From the NCBI GenBank assembly GCA_002347565.1, contig DDXR01000085.1, positions 441 to 13,610 of the forward strand: 13,170 nucleotides of DNA. Reading direction: 5' to 3'. Of the stretch, positions 1 through 8,269 are shown piece by piece (the first letter of the stretch is position 1; each line of letters opens with the position of its first letter). The notes under the pieces are model-generated. The model searched no databases. It was not told where the DNA came from and was given only the letters and a program-made list of their open reading frames with translations. Both the position numbers and the translations under genes were made by a program. Source of the DNA: a bacterium UBP2_UBA2255. GTDB taxonomy: Bacteria; Edwardsbacteria; AC1; EtOH8.

Positions 1-535
1 TCTTGCTGGTCAGCAGCGGGTGCAGCAGCCGCCCCAGCAGCGGGAACGTCCGCCAGCGGGCCTTGCCGTCGGCCAGATTCGCGGCGAAGCGCCGGGCGTG
101 GGCCAGGCCCTTCTCGGTGCGCTTCCTGGTCTTGTCCGGGTCGTACCGCTTGCACCACAGGTTGGCCGGCATGCTGATCTGCGTGGCGCCGGCCAGCCGG
201 TAACCCTTGGCCGCCAGGATGCGGCCCAGCGGCCCCATCGCGGCGAAGGCCATGCCGCCCATGGTGGCGAAGGCGAAGGCCGGCGCGCCGGGCGACCGCG
301 GCAACCGTTCGATGAACCTCCACACCAGGGGGTATGTGGTGAACCCGGCGATGGGGAAGCCCAAGCCCAGCGTCCGCGCCGGATCGACCTGGGCGGGATC
401 GGTTTTCTCGATCCGGTGCAGCGCACACTGCAGGCCGCGCTGGGAAAGCGTCCGCTGCACCTCGCGGGCGGCCAGCAGGGTGTTGCCGGTGCCGGTGAAG
501 TAGTAGAGGTTGACCGGGCCGTTCGGCATCTTCAT
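1..535 (-). CDS. EFR1-type flavodoxin/ferredoxin protein, C-terminus beyond the window
   Basis: The reading frame is open from an ATG at 535 to the left edge, giving 178 residues with no stop, so the C-terminus is missing. Residues 8-19 (VNLYYFTGTGNT) form the first beta strand and the phosphate-binding loop of a flavodoxin fold that binds FMN. Further matches are GLGFPIAGF near residue 57 and a MPANL segment near 122, a layout I recognise from EFR1-family proteins, which pair a flavodoxin-like domain with a C-terminal 4Fe-4S ferredoxin domain of about 260 residues in total. The iron-sulfur cysteines would lie outside the window and were not seen. A GGAA at 542-545 sits 6 nt upstream of the chosen ATG; a second in-frame ATG at 529 is possible. 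It starts 16 bp after the histidine kinase stop, so the two are probably co-transcribed. A role in cytosolic electron transfer is likely; its redox partner is unknown. A plain flavodoxin is the main alternative. Confidence 0.8.
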   Translation of the reverse strand, partial: MKMPNGPVNLYYFTGTGNTLLAAREVQRTLSQRGLQCALHRIEKTDPAQVDPARTLGLGFPIAGFTTYPLVWRFIERLPRSPGAPAFAFATMGGMAFAAMGPLGRILAAKGYRLAGATQISMPANLWCKRYDPDKTRKRTEKGLAHARRFAANLADGKARWRTFPLLGRLLHPLLTSK

Positions 536-551
536 CGCGGTTTCCGCGCTG

Positions 552-3500
552 CTATTTCGCCAACTCGCGTTCCAACGCCTGCAGCAGGGCGTTCAGGTTG
601 TACGGCTTGGGCAGGAACGCGCACCCCAGGTCCTTGATCCGCTGCAGGCGTTCGTCATCGCCGGTGAAACCGCTGGTGAGAACCACCTTCAGCCCGGGTT
701 TCCCGGCTGCCAGCTCCTGCACCAGGTCCAGTCCGTTGCCGTCCGGCAGCAGGATGTCGCTGAACACCAGGTCGATCTCGCCGGACTGCCGGGCGAACGC
801 CTGGCGCGCCTGGGCGACGTCGGCGGCCTCGGCCACCCGGTAGCCCTTGAGCCGCAGCATCGACGAGAACACCTTCATGATGCCGGGCTCGTCCTCGACC
901 ATCAGCACCAGCTGCTGACGGCCGTCGACCGGTGCCGCCGCCGGCCCGGCGTCCGGCGGCACGGCCGCCGGCGCTGCCTCGTGCGCCGGCAGGTACACGG
1001 CGAAGGTCGTCCCCTGCCCGGGCCGGCCGGCGACGTCGATCCATCCCTGGAACTGGGCGATGATGCCGTAGGCGGCCGATAATCCCAGTCCCCGGCCCGG
1101 ACCCTTGGTGCTGAAGAACGGTTCGAACAGCCGCGGCAGATGCTCGGGCGCGATCCCTGCCCCGGAGTCGGACACCGACAGCCGCACGAAACTTCCGGGC
1201 CTGGCGCCGGCCATTGGCCCTGCCGATTCCTCGTCCAGCTCGACGTTGGACGTGCGCAGCGCCAGCGAGCCGCCGCCGGGCATGGCCTCGACGGCATTGG
1301 CCAGCAGCGCCGCCAGCACCTGGCCCAAGCCGGCCGCGTCGGCCCGGGCCGGCCACAGCTCCGCCGCCAGTTCGGTCCCGGCCGTCACCCCTGGCGGCAG
1401 CCGATCGCGCAGGGCGCGCAGCGCCTCGTCGGCCGACCGGTTGACGTTACAGGCCGTGAGCTCCAGCGGCTTGCGGCGGGAGAACAGCAGCAGCTGGCGG
1501 GTCAGGCCGGCCGCCCCTACCGCCGCTGCCGCTATCCTGGCCGCCTCCGCAGCAAGGGATTCGTCGCCGGGCAGGCGCAGCCGCAGCATCTCGACGCCGC
1601 CCTGGATCACGGTCAGCAGGTTGTTGAAATCGTGGGCGATGCCGCCGGCCATGGTGCCCATGGCCTCCAGCTTCTGCGCCTGCGTCATCGCCTCCCGCAG
1701 CCGCTCACGCTGGGCCTCGGCCCGCTTCTGTTCGGTGATGTCGCGCGCCACGCCGATCAGGGCCGCCGGCTGGCCCCGTTCGTCGCGCACCACTGCCGTC
1801 GACAGGAACACCGGGAAATCGGTGCCGTCCTTGCGGCGGTTGAGCAGCTCGCCCTGCCAGCCGCCGGCCAGCGTCTTGCGCAGCACGTCGGCCGTGTCGG
1901 GCTGCGGCTGGCGGGGCGACAGCACCATACCGATGTGCCGGCCGATCAGCTCCGCCCGGGCATAGCCGTAGGTCCGGCAGAAGGCGTCGTTGACGAACAG
2001 CAGCACGTCCCTGTCGTCGGTGATGGAGATGCATTCCGATGTGCTCCTGACCGCCTGGGCCAGGATCGTGATCTCCTGCAGCGACTGGCGCCGTTCGGTG
2101 ATGTCCTGGGTGGTGACGACCACCCGTTCCACCGCACCCCGGGCGTCGGGGATGGCGTAGAAATACTGGGCGATGTGCTTGACCCCGCCGAAGGCCGGCT
2201 TGGAAATCTCCAGCTCCGGGATGAACAGCGTGCCGCCTTCGCGGTAAACCTGCTCCACCCGGGGCAGCCAGTCGCGCAGGTAGTTGTCGCGGGCGTCGAA
2301 CCTGAGCTCGGCCCTGTCGGTCGCCAGGTCGCGCTGGACGTCTTCGTCCGCCATGGCCCAGATCTCCTGCCAGGCGCGGTTGTAGGCCAGCAGCCGCCCG
2401 GTGCCGCTGCGGACCGAGATGCCGATCGGCGAGCGCTCGATCACGGCCCGGCTCAGCGCCTCGCTGGCCCGCAGTGCCTGCTCCGCCCGCCGCCGCTCGG
2501 TGACGTCGCGGTTGATGGACAGGATGGCGGGGCGGCCGTTGTGATCGATGACCGAGGCGTTGACCTCCAGGAACAGCGGCGAGCCGTCCTTGCGCCGCTG
2601 CTCGGTCTCGAAATTGACGTAGGAGCCGGTGCGCAGCGTCTCCTCGACCTGGCGCCGGCCGCGGTCGCGGTCGCGGGAAACGTCCGCCAACGACAGCGCC
2701 AGAAACTCGCCGCGGGAAAAGCCGTACACCTCGCAGGCCCGCCGGTTGACATCCAGCACCCGCTCGTCGCCGGGGTCAAACACGATGATCGGATCATGGG
2801 CGTTGGCGAACAGCTCGCGGTAGTACTGCTCGGAGCTCCGCAGATCGTGCTCAGCCCGTTTGCGGACGGTGACATCGCGGGCCACGCCCAACAGCCCCGA
2901 CACCGCGCCATCCTTGAGCAGGGGCGTGACATGGAACTCGTACGTCTGGACCTCGCCCGACCGGGCCGTGATGCGGGCCTCGAACGGCGCCGGGGCCTTT
3001 CCCAGCAGGCAGGCGCCGGTCCGCTCGGCCGCCAGCGCGGCGTCATCGGGATGGACCAGCGCCGTCAGCGGCCGCCCGATCATCCCGTCCCGGGGCCAGC
3101 CGGTCACCGCCTCGTAGGCCGGGTTGAGCATGGTGACGGTTCCGGTGGTGTGGCAGGTGAACACGATGTCGCGCACGCTGTCCAGCAGGGTGCGGAACCG
3201 CTTCTCGCTTTCGCGCAGGGTCTCCTCCGCCCACTTGCGCGCCGTGACGTCGATGACGTACCCGGCCATCTCGGGAACCCCGCCGGCCGCCGCCGTGATC
3301 GGCCTGGATTCCTCGGACAGCCAGCGGTAGATGCCGTCGGCGTGGCGGAACCGGTATTCCCGGACCTTGGCCCGGGCCGCCGGGAACGGCAGCCCGGTCG
3401 CGTCCATGGCCGCCAGTTCGTCGGGATGGATGCGGTCGCGCCAGAATCCGGGATCGCCCAGCCACTGCTCTGGCCCATACCCCAGCTCCTGCCGGACGTT

Positions 3501-4124
3501 CCTGCTGATGAAGGTGGTGAGCCCGGGGGTGTCGGCCCGGCAGCTGAACAGGACGGCCGGCGTGCTGTTCAGCAGCAGGTCCAGGCGGGCGCGGGCCGAC
3601 TCCAGGTCGAGCTCGGCCAGTTTGCGGGATGAGATGTCCTGGGTCAGCGTCACCACCTGCTCCACCGCGCCCTGCTGGTCGCGGATGGGGTAAAAGTGGA
3701 GCGATATCCAATCGACTGCCCGCGGCGTGTAGTTCTCCAGCGACAGCTCGGGCACGAACACCTCGCGTCCCTCGGCAAACGCCTGGCTGACCGGCTCTGC
3801 CCAGCGGCCCAGGTAACCGTACCGCCGCTCGACCGGCCAGCCCTCGGTCTGCCGATCCAGTTCCCGGGCCTGCGTCTCGGTCAGCCCCCAGATCCGCAGC
3901 CAGGCGCGGTTGAACAGCAGCAGCGTGCCGTCCGGGCTGCGCACGGTGATCCCGATCGGGGAGTTCTCTATCAGGGCCCGGGTCAGCGGCTCGGTCCGCC
4001 ACAGCGCGTTTTCGACCCCGGTCCGCTCCTGGTCGTCGGCCTCGGAACGGGCGACGATCTGCCGGAAGAGCATCAGCTTCCTGACGATCTCCTCGCGGGA
4101 TGGTTGTTCGACCTGGTCGCTCAT
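552..4124 (-). CDS. Multi-PAS hybrid sensor histidine kinase with C-terminal receiver domain
   Basis: This 1190-residue protein senses an unknown signal through PAS modules and autophosphorylates on histidine. Six PAS/PAC units are visible at about 46-167, 178-297, 305-422, 430-545, 553-678 and 683-800, most ending in a DITERR-like PAC tail. The dimerisation/phosphoacceptor domain follows at 818-884 with the H-box GGIAHDFNNLL (His831). The ATPase domain spans 927-1047, with N-box LLANAVEAMPGG, G1 SDSGAGI, F-box FEPFFSTK and G2 GPGRGLGLS. The receiver at 1071-1188 has the acidic pair Asp1078/Glu1079, phosphoacceptor Asp1123 (FSDILLPDGNG), Thr1150 and Lys1173. No signal peptide or membrane helix is seen, so it is probably cytosolic. 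I saw no LOV-type cysteine motif, so the ligands are unknown. GAGGA at 4135-4139 lies 10 nt before the ATG. No HPt or separate DNA-binding regulator is adjacent, so the output is not visible. All catalytic motifs look intact. Confidence 0.95.
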   Translation of the reverse strand: MSDQVEQPSREEIVRKLMLFRQIVARSEADDQERTGVENALWRTEPLTRALIENSPIGITVRSPDGTLLLFNRAWLRIWGLTETQARELDRQTEGWPVERRYGYLGRWAEPVSQAFAEGREVFVPELSLENYTPRAVDWISLHFYPIRDQQGAVEQVVTLTQDISSRKLAELDLESARARLDLLLNSTPAVLFSCRADTPGLTTFISRNVRQELGYGPEQWLGDPGFWRDRIHPDELAAMDATGLPFPAARAKVREYRFRHADGIYRWLSEESRPITAAAGGVPEMAGYVIDVTARKWAEETLRESEKRFRTLLDSVRDIVFTCHTTGTVTMLNPAYEAVTGWPRDGMIGRPLTALVHPDDAALAAERTGACLLGKAPAPFEARITARSGEVQTYEFHVTPLLKDGAVSGLLGVARDVTVRKRAEHDLRSSEQYYRELFANAHDPIIVFDPGDERVLDVNRRACEVYGFSRGEFLALSLADVSRDRDRGRRQVEETLRTGSYVNFETEQRRKDGSPLFLEVNASVIDHNGRPAILSINRDVTERRRAEQALRASEALSRAVIERSPIGISVRSGTGRLLAYNRAWQEIWAMADEDVQRDLATDRAELRFDARDNYLRDWLPRVEQVYREGGTLFIPELEISKPAFGGVKHIAQYFYAIPDARGAVERVVVTTQDITERRQSLQEITILAQAVRSTSECISITDDRDVLLFVNDAFCRTYGYARAELIGRHIGMVLSPRQPQPDTADVLRKTLAGGWQGELLNRRKDGTDFPVFLSTAVVRDERGQPAALIGVARDITEQKRAEAQRERLREAMTQAQKLEAMGTMAGGIAHDFNNLLTVIQGGVEMLRLRLPGDESLAAEAARIAAAAVGAAGLTRQLLLFSRRKPLELTACNVNRSADEALRALRDRLPPGVTAGTELAAELWPARADAAGLGQVLAALLANAVEAMPGGGSLALRTSNVELDEESAGPMAGARPGSFVRLSVSDSGAGIAPEHLPRLFEPFFSTKGPGRGLGLSAAYGIIAQFQGWIDVAGRPGQGTTFAVYLPAHEAAPAAVPPDAGPAAAPVDGRQQLVLMVEDEPGIMKVFSSMLRLKGYRVAEAADVAQARQAFARQSGEIDLVFSDILLPDGNGLDLVQELAAGKPGLKVVLTSGFTGDDERLQRIKDLGCAFLPKPYNLNALLQALERELAK

Positions 4125-4149
4125 CGGCTCGATGTCCTCGCTTCGGAAT

Positions 4150-5847
4150 TCAGGCGACGGCTCCCCTGAGCCGTCCGATCTGCGCCGTGATCAGCCCGAT
4201 CGCATCACGCAGCGTGCCGGCGTCAAAGGAGAACCTCGAGCCGGCGGCGGCGAACAGCTCCGGCAACGGCCGCGTTCCGCCCAGGGCCAGCGCCCGGCGG
4301 TAGGCTGCCAGCGCCCCGGCCGGGTCGGCCAGCGAATTCCCCCACAGCTGCACCGCTCCCAGTTGGGCCAGGCCGTATTCGATATAATAGAACGGGTGAA
4401 TGAAGATGTGCAGCCGGCGGTGCCAGCCGGTCATCCGCACATCGTCCAGCCCGCTCCAGTCGGTGCCGGTCTCGAAACGCCGCGACTGGCGCAGCCATTC
4501 GTTGTCGCATCGCGCCGGGTCGGCCGCCTCGTCCGGATGCAGGTAGGCCCAGTGCTGGAAGGCGTCGACCACGGCCATGGCCGGCCAGAACAGGATGATG
4601 CCTTCCAGGTGGTCGATCAGCGCCCGGGCCGCCTCGGCCGCCGGGTAGAACGCTCCCAGATGCGGCCCGGCCAGCAGCTCCATGCCCATCGAGGCCACCT
4701 CGGCGAATTCCATCGGCGGCTCGGTCTGCTGGACGTAGGGCAGGGCCGCGCTCTCGAAGGCGTTGAAGCAATGGCCGCTCTCGTGCAGCAGGGTCTCCAC
4801 ATCGCCCTGGACCCCGACCGCGTTGGCGAAGATGAAGGGCCGTTTCGCCGCGGCGAAGGTGGTGCAGTAGCCGCCGGGGCGCTTGTTGGGACGGTTCTCC
4901 AGGTCCAGCAACTGTTCGTTGACCATGGTGTCGAAGTACCCGCCCAGCGCCGGGTCGAGCGCCTTGAAGATGGTCGCCGTTCTCGCGGTCAGCTCGTCCA
5001 TCGAGGCGAACGGCTTGAGCGGCGGCCGCCGCAGCGGGTCGACCGCGCCATCCCAGGGCCGCAGCGCCGGCAGGCCCAGCCGCCGGGCCTTCTCCATCTG
5101 GAGCGCCGCAGCGGCCGGCACCGCCACCTCGGCGATGGCGTCGTGGAACCGCAGGCAGTCGTCGGGCGTGTAGTCGAACCGCGCCAGGGACCGCCAGCGG
5201 TAGTCGCGGTAGTTCGCCAGCCCGGCGTTGGCCGCGATTCGCTGCCGCAGCGGGAAGTACTCCCGCCAGAGGTCGTTGAGCGCGGCGCGGTCCTGCAGCT
5301 GGCGCTGGGCGACCAGGCGCCAGGCCCGCTCCCGCCTCTCGCGGTCCTGCTCCTGGTAGACCGGCTTGAGCTGGGTGACGGTGCGCTCCGCCCCATCCCA
5401 CTGCACGGTCTGGGAGCCGGTGATGGCGCCGTAGCGCTGGCGCAATTTCTGCTCCCGGGCCTGCAACGGCAGGTTCTCGGTCCGGAAGATCTCGGCCTCC
5501 ACCCGCATCCGCTTCAGCGGCAGCTCGAACCCCGTCGGGCAGAGCCCGCTGGCCAGCAGCTTCTGCTTGAGCCGCTGCTCTGCCTGCTTGAACTGCGGCT
5601 GGACGTTGTCCAGGTAGGCGTCGAACAGCGCCTTGGCGTCCTGGTCGGCGGTGTTGACCGTGGACATGACGTACAGGCGATTGTAGGCCTCGTCGACCAG
5701 CGAGTGGATCGCCGACCAGTCCGCCATCCAGGCGTCGACGGTCTGCGCGGTCAGCGCGCGTTTCTCAAGATCGTTGTAGTACGGCTCGATCTCGGCCCAC
5801 GGCCAGGACAGCAGGTTTTGGGCGTCGGTGGGAAGTGATGAGAACAT
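4150..5847 (-). CDS. M3 family oligoendopeptidase (PepF/thimet-like zinc peptidase)
   Basis: This is a zinc metallopeptidase that should cleave short peptides in the cytosol. Numbered from the ATG at 5847 (565 residues), the metal site is HESGH at 355-359 with the likely third ligand Glu383 in an EVASM segment. The spacing matches family M3, where thimet oligopeptidase has the ligand in a VEAPS segment at nearly the same distance. The C-terminal HPFYYIEYG at 484-492 matches the His/Tyr-rich substrate-binding and transition-state loop of the family. The N-terminal half is mainly helical and charged, as in PepF-like proteins, and there is no signal peptide. Start choice: the frame can be extended to a TTG at 5883 directly after the mutS2 stop, with in-frame ATGs at 5868 and 5862. 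Only the ATG at 5847 has a good ribosome-binding site (AAGGGA, 6 nt away). It lies 36 bp after mutS2 and 25 bp before the kinase gene. The exact substrate range is unknown. Confidence 0.93.
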   Translation of the reverse strand: MFSSLPTDAQNLLSWPWAEIEPYYNDLEKRALTAQTVDAWMADWSAIHSLVDEAYNRLYVMSTVNTADQDAKALFDAYLDNVQPQFKQAEQRLKQKLLASGLCPTGFELPLKRMRVEAEIFRTENLPLQAREQKLRQRYGAITGSQTVQWDGAERTVTQLKPVYQEQDRERRERAWRLVAQRQLQDRAALNDLWREYFPLRQRIAANAGLANYRDYRWRSLARFDYTPDDCLRFHDAIAEVAVPAAAALQMEKARRLGLPALRPWDGAVDPLRRPPLKPFASMDELTARTATIFKALDPALGGYFDTMVNEQLLDLENRPNKRPGGYCTTFAAAKRPFIFANAVGVQGDVETLLHESGHCFNAFESAALPYVQQTEPPMEFAEVASMGMELLAGPHLGAFYPAAEAARALIDHLEGIILFWPAMAVVDAFQHWAYLHPDEAADPARCDNEWLRQSRRFETGTDWSGLDDVRMTGWHRRLHIFIHPFYYIEYGLAQLGAVQLWGNSLADPAGALAAYRRALALGGTRPLPELFAAAGSRFSFDAGTLRDAIGLITAQIGRLRGAVA

Positions 5848-5853
5848 GCCGTG

Positions 5854-5859
5854 TCCCTT
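5854..5859 (-). promoter_or_regulatory. Ribosome-binding site deciding the M3 peptidase start
   Basis: On the minus strand this reads AAGGGA and ends 6 nt before the ATG at 5847. No comparable site precedes the alternative starts at 5883 (TTG), 5868 or 5862, so it favours the shorter 565-residue protein. It lies inside the 36-bp gap after the mutS2 stop codon. Confidence 0.6.
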
Positions 5860-5883
5860 CATCGTCATCGGTTGAGCGATCAA

Positions 5884-8226
5884 TTATTTCAGTTCCGCGA
5901 CGGTCACCCCGTCCTGGCCCTCGTTCCACTCGCCCAGCCGGAACGACTTGACCCGCTGGTCCCGGGCCAGCGACTGTTTGACAGCCTTGCGCAGCGCGCC
6001 GGTGCCCTTGCCGTGGACGATCCGCACCTGGCCGATGCCCAGCAGCACCGCCTGGTCCAGGTACTGGTCGAGTTTTTCCAAGGCCTCCTCGGCGTGGTAC
6101 CCCAGCAGGTGGAGCTCCAGCGGGAAGCTCGCTTCCCCGTCGGCGCCTGCCACGTCCACCGAGCTGCGGTCGTACGTCTTCGGTCCCAGCATCCGCAGGT
6201 CCGACCGCTTCAGCCCCATCCGTACGCCGCCCACCAGCACCTTCAGCTTGCCGCCGCCGTCGGGCGGGACCTCCACCACTCCCTCCTTGCCGATGCCGGG
6301 CAAGAATACGGCCTCGCCGATGGCAAACTGATGGCCGGGATCGAACGTCCCCCGGTCGGTTTGCTGACTGTCCGGTGTTTCACCGATCCCGATGCCGTCT
6401 GCCGCGCTCCGCAGCGCCTCCCTCGCCTCGCGGATGCTCTGCTTGGAGGCGCCCTCCTTCCTGATCCTCTCCACCGCCGACTCGGCCGCGCTGCGCGCCC
6501 GGGCCAGGAGGTCCCGCGCCTCGGCCTGGGCCTGCTCCTTCATTGCCCGGAGCTCGCTCTTCAGCCCTGCGACCTTGGCCTCGTACTCCTCGCGGACCCT
6601 TTCCGCCCGGTCCAGCTGGTCCGCGGCCTCGCGTTGCTTCCGCTCCATGTCCCGCCGGGCCTGCTCCATCTGGGACAGCAGCGATTCCAGCTCGACCGCC
6701 CCGGTGTCGATCCGGCTCCGGGCTGCCGCAATCACCGGCTCCGGGATCCCCAGCCGGGAGGCGATCTCGATGCCGTAGCTGGAGCCCGGCACCCCCAGGT
6801 GCAGGCGGTAGGTGGGCATTAGCTTGGCCCGGTCGAACTCCATGGCCGCGTTGCGCATCGCCGGGTGATCCTGGACGAAGGCCTTCAGTGCGCCATAGTG
6901 CGTGGTCGAAAGCGTCAGCGGCCCCCGGGCCGCCAGATCGGACAGCACGGCGATGGCCAGGGCCGAGCCCTCGGCCGGCTCGGTGCCGGCGCCGATCTCG
7001 TCCAGCAACACCAGCGACCTCCCGGACAGCGACCCCAGGATCGACGCGATCTGCCCGACATGGGACGAGAACGTGGACAGCGACTGGGCGATCGACTGCT
7101 CGTCGCCAATGTCCGCGAACACGTCGTCGAACAGCGGCAGGGCGCTGCCGTCGGCGGCCGGGATCTGCAACCCGGCCTGGTGCATCAACGCCAACAATCC
7201 CACTGTCTTGAGGACCACGGTCTTGCCGCCCGTGTTGGGCCCGGTGATCACCAGCACCGACGAGCCGTCGCCCAACTCGATATCCAGGGGCACCGGCCGT
7301 TCGAGCGCCGGGTGTCGGGCCTGCGACAGCTTCAGGTAGCGCCCGTCGCAGGTGATGGCCCGCGCGCAGCCCCAGTCCAGCGCCAGCTGGGCGGCCGCCA
7401 GCAGCAGGTCGAGCCTGGCGATCAGGTCGATGTTGCCCAGCAGCGACCCGCAGTGCTCCTGGGCCTCGGTCGAGAAGGACTGCAGGATGCGCTCGATTTC
7501 GTGCTGCTCGGCCGCCTGCAGCCGCCGCAGACCGTTGTTCAGCTCCACCGTCGCCATCGGCTCAACGAACACCGTGGCGCCGGAGCTCGACGTGTCGTGC
7601 ACGATGCCCTTGAGCCTGGCCTTGGCGTCGGACCGAACCGGCAGCACGTAGCGGCCGTCTCGTACGGTGATGATGCCCTCCTGCAGCGCAGCGCCGTGCT
7701 CGGCGATCATCGCATCCAGCTTGTCGCGGATCCTGCCCCGCATCATGTCCTGCTCCTTGCGGACTCGGAACAGCTCCGGGCTGGCGCGGTCGGCGATCTT
7801 GCCATCGGGCTCGATCGCCCGGTCGATCCGCTCCTCCAGCTCCTTGAACGCGATCAGCCCGCGCGCCAGCCGGGCCAATCCCGGGACATCATCCTGCCGG
7901 GCGGTGATCGCCGCCCGGGCCTGGCGGGCCACGCCCAGATGCCGCGACAGGGCCAGCAGCGCCGCCGGTTCCAGCAGCGCACCCTGGTCGCGCAGCAGCT
8001 CCAGGGCCGGCCGGATCGGTTGCTCAATGCCCAGGTCCGGCCGGACACCGGCCTCCAGCAGCAATCGGGCCTCGGCGGTCAGCTCCTGGCGCTCGGACAC
8101 GACCTCGACGCTGGATGACTGCGCCAGGCCCGCCGCCAGTTCCCTGCCGTAGGGCGTGGCGGCCCGCCTGGCCAGGGCCTCACGGACCAAACCGAAATCG
8201 AGGATCTGCAGGCTGTGATTGTTCAT
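5884..8226 (-). CDS. mutS2: Endonuclease MutS2
   Basis: This 780-residue MutS homologue lacks the mismatch-recognition domain of MutS1 and is known in its family as an ATPase/nuclease acting on branched DNA and recombination intermediates or on collided ribosomes. The N-terminus (LQILDFGLVREALARRAATPYGRE) is the typical MutS2 beginning and leads into the core/lever helices. The ATPase shows Walker A GPNTGGKT (Lys335), Walker B LVLLDEIGAGTEP (Asp409, Glu410) and an STTHYGALK segment. A long charged coiled coil occupies about 505-595, followed by a small beta/KOW-like segment near 635-690. The Smr domain fills about 702-780, with a LELHLLG motif in place of the LDLRG-type motif and HGKGTG at 738-743, so both ATPase and Smr parts look intact. 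No canonical ribosome-binding site is seen before the ATG, so translation may be coupled to the cvpA-like gene 43 bp upstream. Length and domain order are normal for the family. Confidence 0.97.
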   Translation of the reverse strand: MNNHSLQILDFGLVREALARRAATPYGRELAAGLAQSSSVEVVSERQELTAEARLLLEAGVRPDLGIEQPIRPALELLRDQGALLEPAALLALSRHLGVARQARAAITARQDDVPGLARLARGLIAFKELEERIDRAIEPDGKIADRASPELFRVRKEQDMMRGRIRDKLDAMIAEHGAALQEGIITVRDGRYVLPVRSDAKARLKGIVHDTSSSGATVFVEPMATVELNNGLRRLQAAEQHEIERILQSFSTEAQEHCGSLLGNIDLIARLDLLLAAAQLALDWGCARAITCDGRYLKLSQARHPALERPVPLDIELGDGSSVLVITGPNTGGKTVVLKTVGLLALMHQAGLQIPAADGSALPLFDDVFADIGDEQSIAQSLSTFSSHVGQIASILGSLSGRSLVLLDEIGAGTEPAEGSALAIAVLSDLAARGPLTLSTTHYGALKAFVQDHPAMRNAAMEFDRAKLMPTYRLHLGVPGSSYGIEIASRLGIPEPVIAAARSRIDTGAVELESLLSQMEQARRDMERKQREAADQLDRAERVREEYEAKVAGLKSELRAMKEQAQAEARDLLARARSAAESAVERIRKEGASKQSIREAREALRSAADGIGIGETPDSQQTDRGTFDPGHQFAIGEAVFLPGIGKEGVVEVPPDGGGKLKVLVGGVRMGLKRSDLRMLGPKTYDRSSVDVAGADGEASFPLELHLLGYHAEEALEKLDQYLDQAVLLGIGQVRIVHGKGTGALRKAVKQSLARDQRVKSFRLGEWNEGQDGVTVAELK

Positions 8227-8269
8227 CGGTTTAATCGGTTTCGGCGATGAGGAGCGCGGCAGGCGGTGG

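Noticed and set aside
1140..3632. Plus-strand open frame of 830 codons opposite the histidine kinase
   Set aside because: It is antisense to a protein with unmistakable PAS, kinase and receiver motifs. Its translation is rich in Arg, Gly, Pro, Gln and His with no recognisable domain, as expected for a GC-rich antisense shadow.
3910..5838. Plus-strand open frame of 642 codons opposite the M3 peptidase
   Set aside because: It is a low-complexity antisense shadow with no motif. The opposite strand encodes a complete M3 active site.
5848..5883. TTG start for the M3 peptidase at 5883
   Set aside because: The TTG abuts the mutS2 stop with no ribosome-binding site of its own, while ATG 5847 has AAGGGA at good spacing. 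Coupled initiation at the TTG cannot be fully excluded.
6865..8118. Plus-strand open frame of 417 codons opposite mutS2
   Set aside because: It is a Gln/Arg/Gly-rich shadow of MutS2 without any recognisable motif or ribosome-binding site.
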